Below are positions 1-11,246 of a stretch of 64,000 bases of DNA, piece by piece. The notes under the pieces were generated by a model. That model saw only the letters and a program-made list of their open reading frames with translations. It was not told the origin of the DNA and searched no databases. Both the position numbers and the translations under genes were made by a program. Positions within the stretch are counted from its first letter, which is position 1. Each line of letters starts with the position of its first letter. This DNA comes from Monilinia fructicola (Eukaryota; Ascomycota; Leotiomycetes; Helotiales; Sclerotiniaceae), in assembly GCA_008692225.1 (NCBI GenBank), contig VICG01000005.1, positions 2,057,001 to 2,121,000 on the forward strand, given 5' to 3'.

Positions 1-40
1 AAAGCGCTCATTATATGAAAAGAGAGCGCGGATCCTCACG

Positions 41-154
41 TCAGTCAGTCAGTCAGTCAGTCAGTCAGTCAGTCAGTCAGTCAGTCAGTCAGTCAGTCAG
101 TCAGTCAGTCAGTCAGTCAGTCAGTCAGTCAGTCAGTCAGTCAGTCAGTCAGTC
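41..154. repeat. (TCAG)n microsatellite
   Basis: About 28 uninterrupted copies of TCAG, followed by a few degenerate units (cagtcagtcc, catcaatcag) to about position 185. No coding potential is apparent. Confidence 0.97.
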
Positions 155-2024
155 CAGTCAGTCCATCAATCAGTCCATCAGTTAGTGAGTACATATTTGA
201 ATTTTAGAAAAGAAAAACCCCTCCATCATCAACCTTTGCCCCTTCATCAAGAAGTCTGGAAGCGATGATGCACCTAGTAGCCAATGCCCAAGAGTTGAGA
301 GCTGACATTGTTTTAATTAGGCTTTCTGTGAACTTGAACTCAAATCAGGTCCTCGAGAGTCGATATCTATTTCTATCCATATTTTGCTAATCATACTCGG
401 GTTCACGGTAAGTAATTTAATTACGGCTCACAGATCAACGAAATGAAGCTTCATCCTTTTGAACAACCCCTCGTGCATTGTGTACAGTGCATTTTTCGTA
501 CCTGAATGATGGATGATACTGTACTGTAATAATAATATAATAATCTCCGGTTCACCCAACCGAATTGTTCCACCTTAAATACAAAAAATCATCCATGAAA
601 CTCTCTCCACCGAGTCCACTTGAACATTATTTTCATGTTCAAGCCATCCATCCACCCACGCGACGCCAAGGCCAAAAAGAAACGTCCAGCTGAATTACTG
701 ATCATCTCTTTAGATGAGACTCGAGGGAAGAGCGAGAAAGTCAATTTCATGATTCACACGCTTACAGCTGCTCCGTCAATATCATCATCATGACCATTAT
801 TGGGAAGAGGAAAAATAATCACGAGAGAATGTCCCACGTTTGGAAATGGCATCTGCAATTGGTTGCACAGCTTTTGATGTCATCAACAAGGATCAATGTC
901 TATCAAGCATTTTACCCGCATGGCCAAACAAAAACGATTTGGATGCTTGTTTGTACCACATAAAACCAACTACGCTTGCAGTTGTGTTTCGTATATTCCT
1001 GGGGGGGTGTTGTGTCATGTGAGTTGGCCGATATACTGTACTTGACACGGCGCGTTTTCCCCTTTGTTGCGTGGAGAACCACGTTTTTGATATGATTGTA
1101 CAGTATCGAAAGATTGGGGCTCAAAACTATACTGCATCACCGCAGCACGCCAGCCTACACGAAGCATTCCGGAGGTCCGTGATTATATACAGAATCGTTC
1201 CGAGACCAGTTGAAAAGATCATTTCCTAGCCAGCCACAACTACTCAATAAATTTACGGAGTAGATGGCGTGGGGTGTTGATTGCAAGATACCAATCAATA
1301 CACCAATGAAAATATCTTCTCAGCACATTGCTCCTCTCTAATCTTCAGCAGCTGACAATCTGTTATCAAAGATATGTGTTGAGGCATACGTATCTAGGTG
1401 GTATTTGATAAGAACAGTCGACGTGGTAGCAATATCTTATCTTGTCTTTCGATTCCAATAGAACTACTCGAGTACCAGCAATTGCTTCACAAGTTATCTT
1501 CGACTAATCGCACACCTCAACCATTCTTATGTAATGATTTGGAGAGAAAACCAACATACAGATTATACTAATCTCACACCCGGAAAAACATAAATAAATC
1601 CACATAAACACACCAAACAAAGCTCGCTAAAATAGTAAATCCAACCTCGGTAAACAACAACGTTGGCGTACCACGGTTATGAAATTTAATATCACTTCCT
1701 TATCACCATCACCAAAAGTCGATGAATCATCGAAAAGACCCACAATGTTAGGACCATTCTGCCCCAGTTTTCCCCAAGACAAACGCGCGGTAAAGGGTGT
1801 AGGATCGGAATGGAGAAAGGTATTACCGCGTTGCCTCGGTATGGCGTCTGTTCTGTACTCTATTTCGTAACTTTTCCTTGTGTCTCCCCTTTCATTTTCT
1901 TAGATTCGCTTCACTTCTATCGATAGTTGTGGTAGACTATAGATTTCTTTTTGTTGATATAGATTCCCGTCTTGTATACTAGGCACATTTCTTTTAGTCC
2001 ATTTTCAAAGATACAACAGATACA
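155..2024. other. Intergenic, upstream of the peroxidase gene
   Basis: No supported gene. Short open frames at 840-1124 and 1679-1870 lack family resemblance and overlap each other on opposite strands. The last ~150 bases are T- and C/T-rich, as in fungal promoters and 5' UTRs, so the 1679-1870 frame could be an upstream leader ORF of the peroxidase. Confidence 0.5.
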
Positions 2025-3100
2025 ATGAGCAAACAAGGGGATTTTGCCGCCGTTCGTAAGGATATTGTTGGTCTTTTACATCAACCTGACTACGATGATG
2101 GTAGTGCTGGACCAGTTCTTGTGCGCTTAGCATGGTATGTGGGCTTCTGTTCAATTTCTCTTCTAGACTGTGCACAGCTGCCAGACTCCCTTGGCACTCT
2201 CCGCTCCTTCTCGTTCATAAATTAATATTCTTTAGGCACTCCTCCGGAACATACGATGCTGAGACAGATACAGGCGGGTCCAATGGAGCCGGCATGCGGT
2301 ATGAAAGTGAAGGGGGTGATCCAGCAAATGCCGGATTACAACATGCAAGAGTGTTTCTCGAACCAGTCAAAGCGAAACATCCTTGGATAACATATGCAGA
2401 TCTCTGGACATTGGCAGGAGTTGTGGCAATTAAGGAAATGGGTGGGCCAGATATCGAATGGAAAGGAGGACGAACAGACTATGTTGATGATTCCAAGTTA
2501 CCACCGCGAGGGCGTCTACCAGATGGGGCGCAAGGTTCTGATCATCTTCGATGGATCTTTTACCGTATGGGATTCAATGATCAGGAAATTGTAGCATTGA
2601 GCGGAGCACATAACCTTGGACGTTGCCATAGCGATCGTTCTGGATTCGACGGTGCTTGGGTTAATAACCCTACGAGATTCTCAAACCAATACTATAGACT
2701 TTTGCTCTCCCTCCAATGGCGCAAGAAGAAGTTGCCAAATGGGATTGAACAATTCGTCAACTACGATGAGGATACCGAGACGGAATTGATGATGCTTCCA
2801 ACAGACTTGGCCCTCACACAAGATAAGGAATTCAAGAAATGGGTCGGCAAATACGCAGATGATAAGGAGAAGTTCTTTGAGGATTTCAGTAAAGTGTTTG
2901 CCAAGTTGATTGAACTGGGCATTCAGCGGGATGGTGAAGGCAATGTTACCAACTCGGATAATGAAAAGGGTGGATATCATTCGGCACCAAAGAAGAAGAA
3001 TACTCCTGGTAGTCCAGCGAAGAGTTCGGATGATAAGGTGGATGTAAGTGAGGCAGAACCATTGAAGAAAGACAACAAGAAGTTTCAATCGAAGTTGTGA
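2025..3100 (+). CDS. Class I heme peroxidase (cytochrome c/ascorbate peroxidase type)
   Basis: Two exons, 2025-2134 and 2236-3100, with a GTATGT..TTTAG intron that splits a Trp codon; 324 aa. The splice rebuilds the distal heme pocket Arg-Leu-Ala-Trp-His at about residues 34-38. The proximal motif [12 protein letters not shown] supplies the heme-ligand His at about residue 170. No mitochondrial presequence is visible and translation starts directly with MSKQGDF, so this looks like the cytosolic 'putative heme-binding peroxidase' subfamily of fungi rather than mitochondrial CCP1. The role would be H2O2 removal; the electron donor cannot be told from sequence. A Lys/Ser/Pro-rich tail of about 45 residues follows the catalytic domain and is probably disordered. 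Family assignment is secure; the subfamily is inferred. Confidence 0.93.
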
Positions 3101-3626
3101 TTAGATGTGGTCGGAATTACTTAATCAATACTGGCCTCACGAAGGTTTTAAATGGTTTCACAATTGGGGATCGAGAAAGCAGTTGAGGTGTATGTATAGT
3201 ACTAGATTTTTTAGACGGAGGCGATGTGTTTAGATGGTAGATAAGATGGGCTAGATTCTAGATATAGAAAGAATTAATAAATTTACAACCAGATGGAGAC
3301 CACTCTAAGCAGAGCAATATGTATAATCCCCGTCTTGCGGAAAAGAAAAGGATTCATATCTCAGATTAGTTGTTTCTCTATGAAATCTGTCTATTTCCAT
3401 CATCCAACCCCTAGTTCCAAGGTACGATTCTTTTAGCAAAATGGGTAAATTTGAAAATTTGGGAAAGTACGACCAAACTACCATTCCTGCAACCTTATCT
3501 CCCCTATCCAACCTCCTCCAACTATCTACTTACCTAGGTAGTACCTCCCACCATAAATATAATTTCCCCACCCATCAAAAAAAAAACATCTTACACCCTC
3601 CCCTATCCACCACCTCCCGCAAAACC
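3101..3626 (+). other. Intergenic spacer
   Basis: Contains the peroxidase 3' UTR, then a C/T-rich and A-rich leader before the next gene (an A9 run at about 3578-3586). The open frame from 3441 is the 5' extension of the next gene's frame; the ATG at 3627 in context aaaaccATG is preferred. Confidence 0.5.
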
Positions 3627-5609
3627 ATGCGCAGCTTCTTCTCCCGCACCCCCGACCTTGAAGGCGGTCGCGCTTACAAAAAAGGCTTCACAGGCGACCA
3701 CCGCGGCCGCTCACACATCCCCCCCAACCCATCTCCCCTCTTCTCTCCCCAATCCCAGTTCAATCCATTCGGTGCCCCACCGGCCGTATATCGCCACGAC
3801 ACGATATTCAAACCGGCGCCCAGCCCCAGTCCGAAATCGGTCGTCTTCAGCGAGCGCTCCTGGAGTGCGTCGGGGCGGCAGGGCACTGCTGGTGCTGGTG
3901 CAGCCGCAGCGTTGGATAGGGGTCAGTTGGATAGGTTGCATGAGTATCTGGGGGTCTTGCCCTCGGGGAATATACCTCCGAGAGACAGGAGAGGCTTCAG
4001 CGTGAGTGAGCCCAGTGAGGATCCTCTCCGTGTTCCGTCGTCTGTTCCGGATCCCCTCGCGCCGCATGCGCGTGGGAAGGGGAATTTGAAGCGGAAGGCG
4101 GCGGAGGAACAGTTTCGGAGGAATAATCGTCGGAGTTTTTAGTCGGTATAGTCATGATGCTTTGTTGGGGGAGGAGACGCAGGTGAGGTATCAGTCGCAG
4201 GCTTTCAGGGAGGCGTTGAGGACGGCGATGGGGTTGCAGAGGGGGGAAGGGGAAGGGGAAGGGGAAGGAGAAGGGGGGGAAGATGGGGTGAAGGGGTTGG
4301 GAGGGGTGGGGAAGAGACGCATTATGCAGAGGAGGGGGGCGAGTGAAGGAATGAGGGAGGGGGGGTTTGTGGGGCCTTTTTCTGTCGGGGCGGAGGAGGA
4401 ATTGTGGCCCAAGGATTTGGGGAGTTCTTGGAAAAATATGATCCTAGGTCGGAGGATCTGCCTGATGTGTAAGTTCTTGTGGTTGAGTCAGAGAAGTTTT
4501 GTTTGTAAAGGGTACTGATGAGGTGCTATAGATATCCTATGGGTGAACATAGGGCGATGCTTCGGACGATGTATTTGGAGGATATATTGCATTCGACTGC
4601 GAAATTGCACAAACATAATTGGATATTAATGAGTAGGAATGCGAAGTATAAAGATTGTATGTTGTATATCTATTCAACCTTTTTACTTCTAGAAGATACG
4701 CTAATAGTATCATCAAGTACGTGTTCCCGAGCGCTGGGATCAGATACAAGAAGATCTCGAGAAATACAGTTCGTATCCTCATTCATATCCATCTATTCAT
4801 CCTCAATTCCTCCTTCCCTTTCCAATCACTTTCACAACTCTAATCCACTAAACTAACCCTCCTCAGCTCGCTCAATCCGCAACTACGAATATTGGCTCAC
4901 ATCCTCCATGCCCACGCTCGAACTCTCGAAATCCTCGCTCCCGCCCCGCTTCCATCTGTACGGCAAACAACTCGCCATCCTCGAAATAGCAAAATACCAT
5001 TCCCACTCGTCGGAATCCAGCTTCGCAAATGAGCTCGAACAGAAATTGGTGGCCTATCATACGGATTGGAGTGTGAGCAATGGGGTTTGGCGGGGTCTGC
5101 GGTGGGAAACTAGAGGTCAAGGCTGGAGGCGTGAGAGGGCGGGTGCGAAGTTGTTTGGGAGATTACTGGGGGCGGTGCTGGGGGGGGCGTGTGTGTTAAC
5201 GCCGGTTTGCATATTGGTTCTTTGGCCTGGGGGGATGAGCAGGGAGGGAGGTGTTGGGGTGGTGGGTGTTAGCGTGGTGATTGTGGGTGTGTTGGTGGGT
5301 TGGGGTATGGATGAGGGCAGAGAGAAGAGGGGATGGAATGTTATTGAAGGGGTGGGAAGGAAGGGAAGGGAACGAGGGTTTTTTGGAGGGGACTGGGGAG
5401 GTAGGCATGTGATGGTTTTTTTGGCGGCGTACGCGGCGGTTTGGTGGTGTTTTTGGGAGTTGCGGTTGTCTGATGCTGGGTTGGGTTTGGTATTTCACAG
5501 GGAAAGGAGAGAAATTGTTCACGTTGGATCTTTGGGGCGAAGAAAGTTCCTTGGAAATTTGGCGTGTTGGAATGAAGAATTGGCAGATTGGAGAATCGGA
5601 GATATATGA
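3627..5609 (+). CDS. DUF6594-type fungal membrane protein, frame broken twice
   Basis: Exons 3627-4468, 4532-4656, 4718-4768 and 4867-5609, all GT..AG, with phases that close only if two one-base errors in exon 1 are allowed. The coding frame leaves frame 0 at the T5 run 4136-4140 and returns at the G4 run 4419-4422. The N-terminal ~200 residues are Pro/Ser/Arg-rich; a GEGEGEGEGEGG tract follows. The middle reads RAMLRTMYLEDILHS, then a helical stretch and RNYEYW, features I associate with DUF6594 proteins. Three hydrophobic segments follow near 5155-5230, 5240-5300 and 5410-5460, the last with the family-like AAYAA motif. Function is unknown. Because the two shifts compensate, real mutation and assembly error are both possible. 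Family call from remembered resemblance, moderate. Confidence 0.6.
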
Positions 5610-6400
5610 TTATTGTTGACTAGTCAAAACTGCATTCATTCTCGAAGACCGAGGTTCCTTTGCTAATTAATCATTAGTAGAATAATTATGGAAGTAGCAA
5701 GCGCAAAAATGAAATATAGCTCTTTTTTATGGTCCAATTATGGTTTATAGTGATTACAATGTATGGTAAGTTACGTTGACTTGATTTTACTGCAGAATTC
5801 ACCTTTGAATTACATTTAGTATACAAATTGATCAATTCATTAATTAATGAATGAATGAATGAATGAATTAATTAATTCAAACGCTCATTCATTCCGTTTC
5901 GTTTCGTTTCGTTGAGGTTATTTGATAATTCATAAATGTAGGTAGATAGATGTAGTCCGCGTGAGGATGGCGCTCAATGGTGGATTGATGAATTAATGAA
6001 TAGATGGGTAAATGGATGAAGGGAGGTTTGACCGTTGGGTTTTATTTTATTTTATTTGGTTAGATTTGATTTGATTTGATTGGATTAGGGTTATGCTTAG
6101 ATTAAATTGATTGAGACGAAACGAAGATTAAAGGGCAATACTATGCATATGAGAAGCGAAAGGAGCGAAAGAAGGGCGGGCGCAGAATAAGCGAGAAGAA
6201 GCTAGGGGGTGGTTATGGGGGGGTGGAAGAATATATGAAAAGATTATTGGTGATCGAGAATTTTGTTTTTTTTCTACTAATTATTGGTAGGGTGGGATTA
6301 GGAGGCGTAGCAACAAAATATTATTATCAGGTAAGTATCTAAATGTAAACGTCATTAATCAAGAATAGCTTTGTTTTGTAATTTATAGTTTGTATTACTT
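5610..6400. other. AT-rich intergenic with simple repeats
   Basis: No gene seen. Holds a (TGAA)n run flanked by TTAATTAATT (about 5838-5880), TTTCG repeats (5898-5916), TTTTA and TTTGA repeats (6041-6080), and the first arm of a diverged direct duplication. Confidence 0.6.
6083..6262 (+). repeat. Diverged direct duplication, copy 1
   Basis: Shares with 6713-6880 the ordered blocks gattaggg(g)tta, ttga..gaaacgaa, aagggcaatact/aagggaaatact, agaagcgaa, ataagcgagaagaagc and agggggtg. Roughly three quarters of positions match by eye. The two copies are about 630 bases apart with the inverted-repeat end at 6401 lying between them. Confidence 0.65.
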
Positions 6401-6420
6401 GTGACGGTCGTCACGGAAGG
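6401..6420 (+). repeat. Left 20-bp inverted repeat
   Basis: Perfect inverted match to 8863-8882. It is itself near-palindromic (gtgacg..cgtcac). The GC-rich flank to about 6470 contrasts with the AT-rich surroundings. Confidence 0.9.
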
Positions 6421-6712
6421 AGTCGGCGACGACGTAGTCGACGCCCTCGACGTGTCGGCGGGAGCGGTACAGCTGGCATAGCTATGAGTAGACAGCTTAG
6501 GTAGATTCAAAGATCAGGTTTTTACCACGACCCATGTTTTCTGCCATTAATTATTTAGTATATCAAATTCATATGATATCTAGATTAAATTGAAAACCAA
6601 AATAAATATATTTGAATATTTGTTTGTTTTGTTAAAGTTATTCAATAGATATTATATTTATATATGGATAATCTAAGAATGAATAAATAAAGGTTTGATT
6701 GTTGATTGTTTA

Positions 6713-6880
6713 ATTAGATTAGGGTTAATTTGCTTGATTGAAACGAAACGAAGGTGAAGGGAAATACTGTAAATGTGAGAGGCAAAAGAAGCGAAGAAAG
6801 GCGTAGTATAAGCGAGAAGAAGCAAGGGGGTGATTAGAGGGGGTGGGGGGAATTGGTGAAGGGATCGTTGGTGGTGAGAG
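6713..6880 (+). repeat. Diverged direct duplication, copy 2
   Basis: Second arm of the duplication described at 6083-6262, same orientation. G-rich at its right end (agagggggtggggg). Confidence 0.65.
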
Positions 6881-7576
6881 TTTTGGATGGTTTTTGGGGG
6901 TTGGATGGTTTGGGAGGGGGTGGGGCTGAGGGTTATTCTATTCTATGGGCATTTTGTTAAGAGAGTTATGGTATTTATTAAGATGATTTCGAGATTTTAT
7001 CTTTCAGTTGTATGAATTTCATTTCTCCCTGGATTGAGTTGAATGAATGCTTTTCGCCGCAGATTAGTTTTCAGTGAGTTTTGTTATAATATATACAGTA
7101 GCTAGCTGATTGAACGGGTATTTTAGAAGCTTGGAAAGAGAGTGATTAGTTTGGATATTGTATTTGTCGTCACGCGGCAAGGTGTATTTCTGGAGAGTTA
7201 AAGATCGGGGTTTGAAAAGGAAATTTTTATTGAAAGGAATATGATGTAAGGGGTACCCATACCCACCATGTATTTTTTGTGGCATTTTGTTCGATTTTAT
7301 GAAGTAGAAGGAAGTGGTGTGCCAATGAAAAGATTCGCGCATATTTCTAAGAAAGGGTACCCGAGATTTTTTTTTTTTTTTTTTCATTTTTTCATCATTT
7401 CGTTTTAATCGGAATCAGGGACACTTACAAAAGTAACATGGCTAACGCTATCGCCGCAATACCGTCGATGTCGAGCACGGTATCCGCATCATCTTGTCTA
7501 TCCTCAGCCTCAGCCTCATTCCCATTTTCTGGTTCATTGAGAAGAACCCTGAGCCATTCTGGAATGGTACCATGGA

Positions 7577-8364
7577 CTAGGAAAGGGGGATTGGTTCAAA
7601 GTTTCGAATTGCTCGTCTGCAAGACGGACAATCGCCGTTGGGTGAGTCGGTAAGCCATGATGTAATACAGTTCTTGTGGAAAATGTGATTACACTGTGTT
7701 TGACTGGGATACCCTCCTCGTCCGTCTCATTGAGGGAAACTCGGCAGATGGGACACTCTTCCAGCTCACCGGATGGACCGTCGAGTGGGAGAAGTGGGAG
7801 AGGTAGGTCGTCTTGAAGGCCAAGAACACGGCGCCATTGAGTTAATGTACAATTTGACCGTGCCTTTAGAAATGAAAAGTTCAAGAGAAAGATTTGTCGA
7901 AGACGTAGGCACGCAATCCTTGAGGCGTCCGATGGACACTCGCCATTGATCACCCGATGCCAGAAGTCAGGAAGCAGGCGCTCTGTCACGACTCTCTCCA
8001 GCATCATCAAGACGTTGCGAGGGAATAGATCGAAGATTACCGTATCAGCCAAGTGGAAGTAATTTAGTTGGAATGGTCCATCAGGTAGAGGCAGATTTTG
8101 TGCACGAATCAATAGATCATGCATGTCAGCATCCCCAGTTGGATAGACAGAGGCGTACAATTCGGCCACTGGTATCTTATGCTCATTATCAGGCATCCTG
8201 GACTCTCTCGGGTCTGGTAGCATGAAGCAGTAGCGGCAGTAGTCTGATACTTCCGTATGCTGGACACCTCTATTCTCACAAAGTTGACGACCTGCATGGC
8301 ATGGTCGGACGTAAAGCTCAGTGTGGCCGCACTCTGAGTACGAAAGTATAAGAGAGATACACAT
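7577..8364 (-). CDS. RING-H2 finger protein, one-base frameshift in the RING
   Basis: Single-exon frame from ATG at 8364. The N-terminus has a Cys/His-rich segment (ECGH, then PC, C, YCRYC) of unknown role. A helical middle follows. The C-terminus starts a RING with ECPICRVSLNETDEEGIPVK, after which the open frame loses the expected ligands. In the adjacent frame the sequence continues QCNHIFHKNC..WLTDSPNGDCPSCRR and stops at 7577. Together these give a full C-x2-C..C-x-H-x2-H-x2-C..C-x2-C RING-H2, so one base is missing at the T3 run 7699-7701; with it, 262 aa. Likely an E3 ubiquitin ligase. It lies inside the inverted-repeat pair. Pseudogene or sequence error cannot be separated here. Confidence 0.72.
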
Positions 8365-8862
8365 CTTGTAAAATGTAATCGGAAAAAGTCTAGTCTTTAG
8401 TTTTGTAAAGATTTATGAAGTAGCTTTTCGGATTAAGATTGTCGTGGAGTTATGAGAGTTGTTGTAGATGTATGATAGTTGGAATAGATGACTTGGGACA
8501 TTCTTCGAGTATTTAAGTAAGTCACGATGGTATTGTGCGCATTCTGAACGGTGAACAGGTATATCGATATTGTAGAGAACATTGCCACAATGTAGATTGA
8601 GAGCCTATGAACAGTCACTGTATCGTAAGGCGCAAAAGGTCTACTAGAAGCCAAGATATGAAGAAAAGGAAACAATATACCCACAGCATCGAATCATCTT
8701 GTATGATGGAATAGATGCTGTGCCGAAACACAGGAATGATCATGTAATGTAGTAAAGCCGATTCTTATTAGAGCTATCTAAGCTGTCCATTTATACCTCT
8801 CATGCTATGTTTCACCCTTGCCGAAACTTCGGTTACGCGACGTCGGCTGTGTTGCCATCGTG

Positions 8863-8882
8863 CCTTCCGTGACGACCGTCAC
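8863..8882 (-). repeat. Right 20-bp inverted repeat
   Basis: Exact reverse complement of 6401-6420. The inward flank gcgacgtcggctgtgttgcc also resembles the degraded copy at 22951-23006. Confidence 0.9.
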
Positions 8883-11246
8883 AGATGCAGGTCTTACTTG
8901 TTTAATCAATCTTATAGTCAGAGTGGTTGACTAGTCACTCGCCTAATAGCGCTAACTAAGAGTGACCAATGTAAATTAGTTAATCGAAGATCTTTATCTT
9001 CAATTAAGCAAGCAATAAAATATTTTACTAATTGATTAATAATCAATAAAGAAAGTTGATTTTAAATTACATTGATTGTATAAGTAATTTCATCACTTTG
9101 AATGGTTACATTGTATACTTAAAGGTATATAGTCATATAAAATTATATTAATCTGGTTTGGTTTTGCTTAGTAAACAAGAATTATAGTTTTTCTTAGGTT
9201 TAAAAGAGCAATTCAATTTACCCAATTAACATTTGATCAGTTAATTAGGCGAATGAATAATGATGACATTAAAACATTAGCCAATCAATTAATAGAAATG
9301 TGTTCGCTGATGACTGACTGGCTGGCTGATCAACCCCTCTGCAAGTTGCAGTCCGATGAAGGCAACAAAGGAATTGTGTTCCCCATGAGGATAGAACAAA
9401 GCGACATCCTAGAATATAGAAGTCTGAGCTAAGCCTATCCTAGTGCAGCATAAAGAGACAATATCATTGTTCTCCAAGAGTGAATATTAGGAAACAGTAT
9501 ATTGATTGAATCTAAGTCTCCAAACACTAGCTGCTGAACTACATGCTTGTCACACCTGGGCACTCTCAGGTTTCTTACATTGGGATACCCTTAGAGACAC
9601 TTTTTCTCCTTTATGAACTGAATGCTCTGTTTAGATGGAGAAATGTCATGTGAGCTGTATTATCAGTGATTAGAATAGTATACAGCACACTGTGTATATG
9701 CTTCATTCTGGTCGTGTTCCCGCATTCTTTATAAGTATTTCAACACATAGTATCACACCCTATACTACTAAAACTATTTCGTTCATCATGGGATATTACG
9801 GGATATCATATCACTAGCAATATAACGAAATAACAAATTTATAAAGATTCTAGAAATCATTTCCTAAATAGATCATAGGGAAATAATGTTTGATAGAATG
9901 AGGCTAACTTACACGTTATACCGGAATAAATGAAGTCCCAGTATCCCAGTATCCTAGTGTGTTCCTGGATTAGTAACACTGTTAGAAATATGTACCCCTA
10001 GACGCCAGTGGCTCTAGTACACACACACTTGTTCGTAGCTCTATGCTCCATATATTATGACTTACACACAACATTTCTGGCGAAGAGATTATAATGAATG
10101 AATATTGCAATAACGTATTTCACCACCTATATATATACTGTTGCAAAACGACACGTCTCAATAGCAGTTACCATAAGCCTGGCTTACAACACCAATGACT
10201 TTTGGTACGCGCTATTTACAGCTTGATAGGCCAATTAAGTCATGAACCAGTTTTGCCATGTGGAGTGGAACAAATCAAGTTTGATGAGCTGATGAATACA
10301 GTATGAGGGGTGGTGGGTGGAGGCTGAAATAAATGGGCAGCTGTGAATCAAGAATGCTTCATTCCATCATGTTTAACAGTATACAGCAAATGTGTCAAAG
10401 GTGGTCAAGATAACACCCATAATAAATCAAAGGTAGAGGAGTGGTAACCAGGGGACCGAAAGATTGCAAAGGCACTCGCCGCCACTTCACAATTCAACAA
10501 ACACCATACATTCAAAACATCTAAAATAATGGCGATCACGTTCAGCAATGAAAGTTCCAGCTTATGCGGTGGAAGAGTATGATACAATTCCCCTAATCTT
10601 CATCCTTCCTACTTGGTTCACTTCAGTTTCAAGCTTTTGGGAAGGAGAATGGAAGAAATGACTATTATCTACAAGAACTCATTTAACAAAGCGTCTTTAC
10701 CCCTGCGTGTTTTGGAACCCACTGCATTTGCTATTGTTGGACACTGAGATAAGTGACTGTTGATCAGAGTAGCTATTGCATCATAGTGATAGAGTGTTAT
10801 CGACTTATCGAGTCGATGAAAAGCTGTTCATAGAAAAGACTGCCTTCAATACCCATCCAGCTCATCTGTGATGAGAAGCTATGTCGAAAAGAAGAACGCC
10901 TACCCAATGCAAATGCTAAGATTCTTTTCCCAATCGTGACCGGATCGCCCTCCAGTTTTATCGTATCATCATGGTTCGTCGCACGGTTTACAGCTATGTT
11001 TTTTTTTTTTGTTTTTGCTTTTATTTGGTAGAGATACTCGTTATGGCGTGAGTAGTGAGATTGTGGTAATGAGGTATTTCTGATTAGAAGTATGTGATTT
11101 TTGAATGATTTGAGGTAATAATACGTCGATAACTAATGGGTATCTCTAAAAAGACGATTCTGAAAGCAACCCAAAAAAGAGAAAAGACGGTGTGATTCGA
11201 AGTGCAATTATTGTGATCGAAACTTAAGTATAAAGTTCGTCTCGAA
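8883..11246. other. AT-rich intergenic region
   Basis: No supported gene over about 2.4 kb. Short frames such as 10405-10587 have no recognisable features. Contains tagtcactcgcc/gagtgacc inverted words near 8930-8965, TA-rich tracts near 9000-9250 and a T12 run near 10999. The right end is presumably the CDC27 3' UTR. Confidence 0.5.

Larger units (their letters stand above)
6401..8882. mobile_element. Candidate element bounded by inverted repeats
   Basis: A 20-base sequence at 6401-6420 (gtgacggtcgtcacggaagg) recurs exactly, inverted, at 8863-8882. Weaker inverted similarity continues inward: gacagcttag(g/a)tag lies about 90-95 bases from each end and catag..catgag just outside it. This suggests terminal inverted repeats of about 110 bases around a 2,482-bp unit that contains a RING-H2 gene. 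No transposase and no clear target-site duplication are visible, so these could also be two separate copies of a short element. Confidence 0.35.

Noticed and set aside
912..1124. Overlapping frames on both strands
   Set aside because: No domain, no conserved motif, and mutually exclusive overlap in AT-rich DNA.
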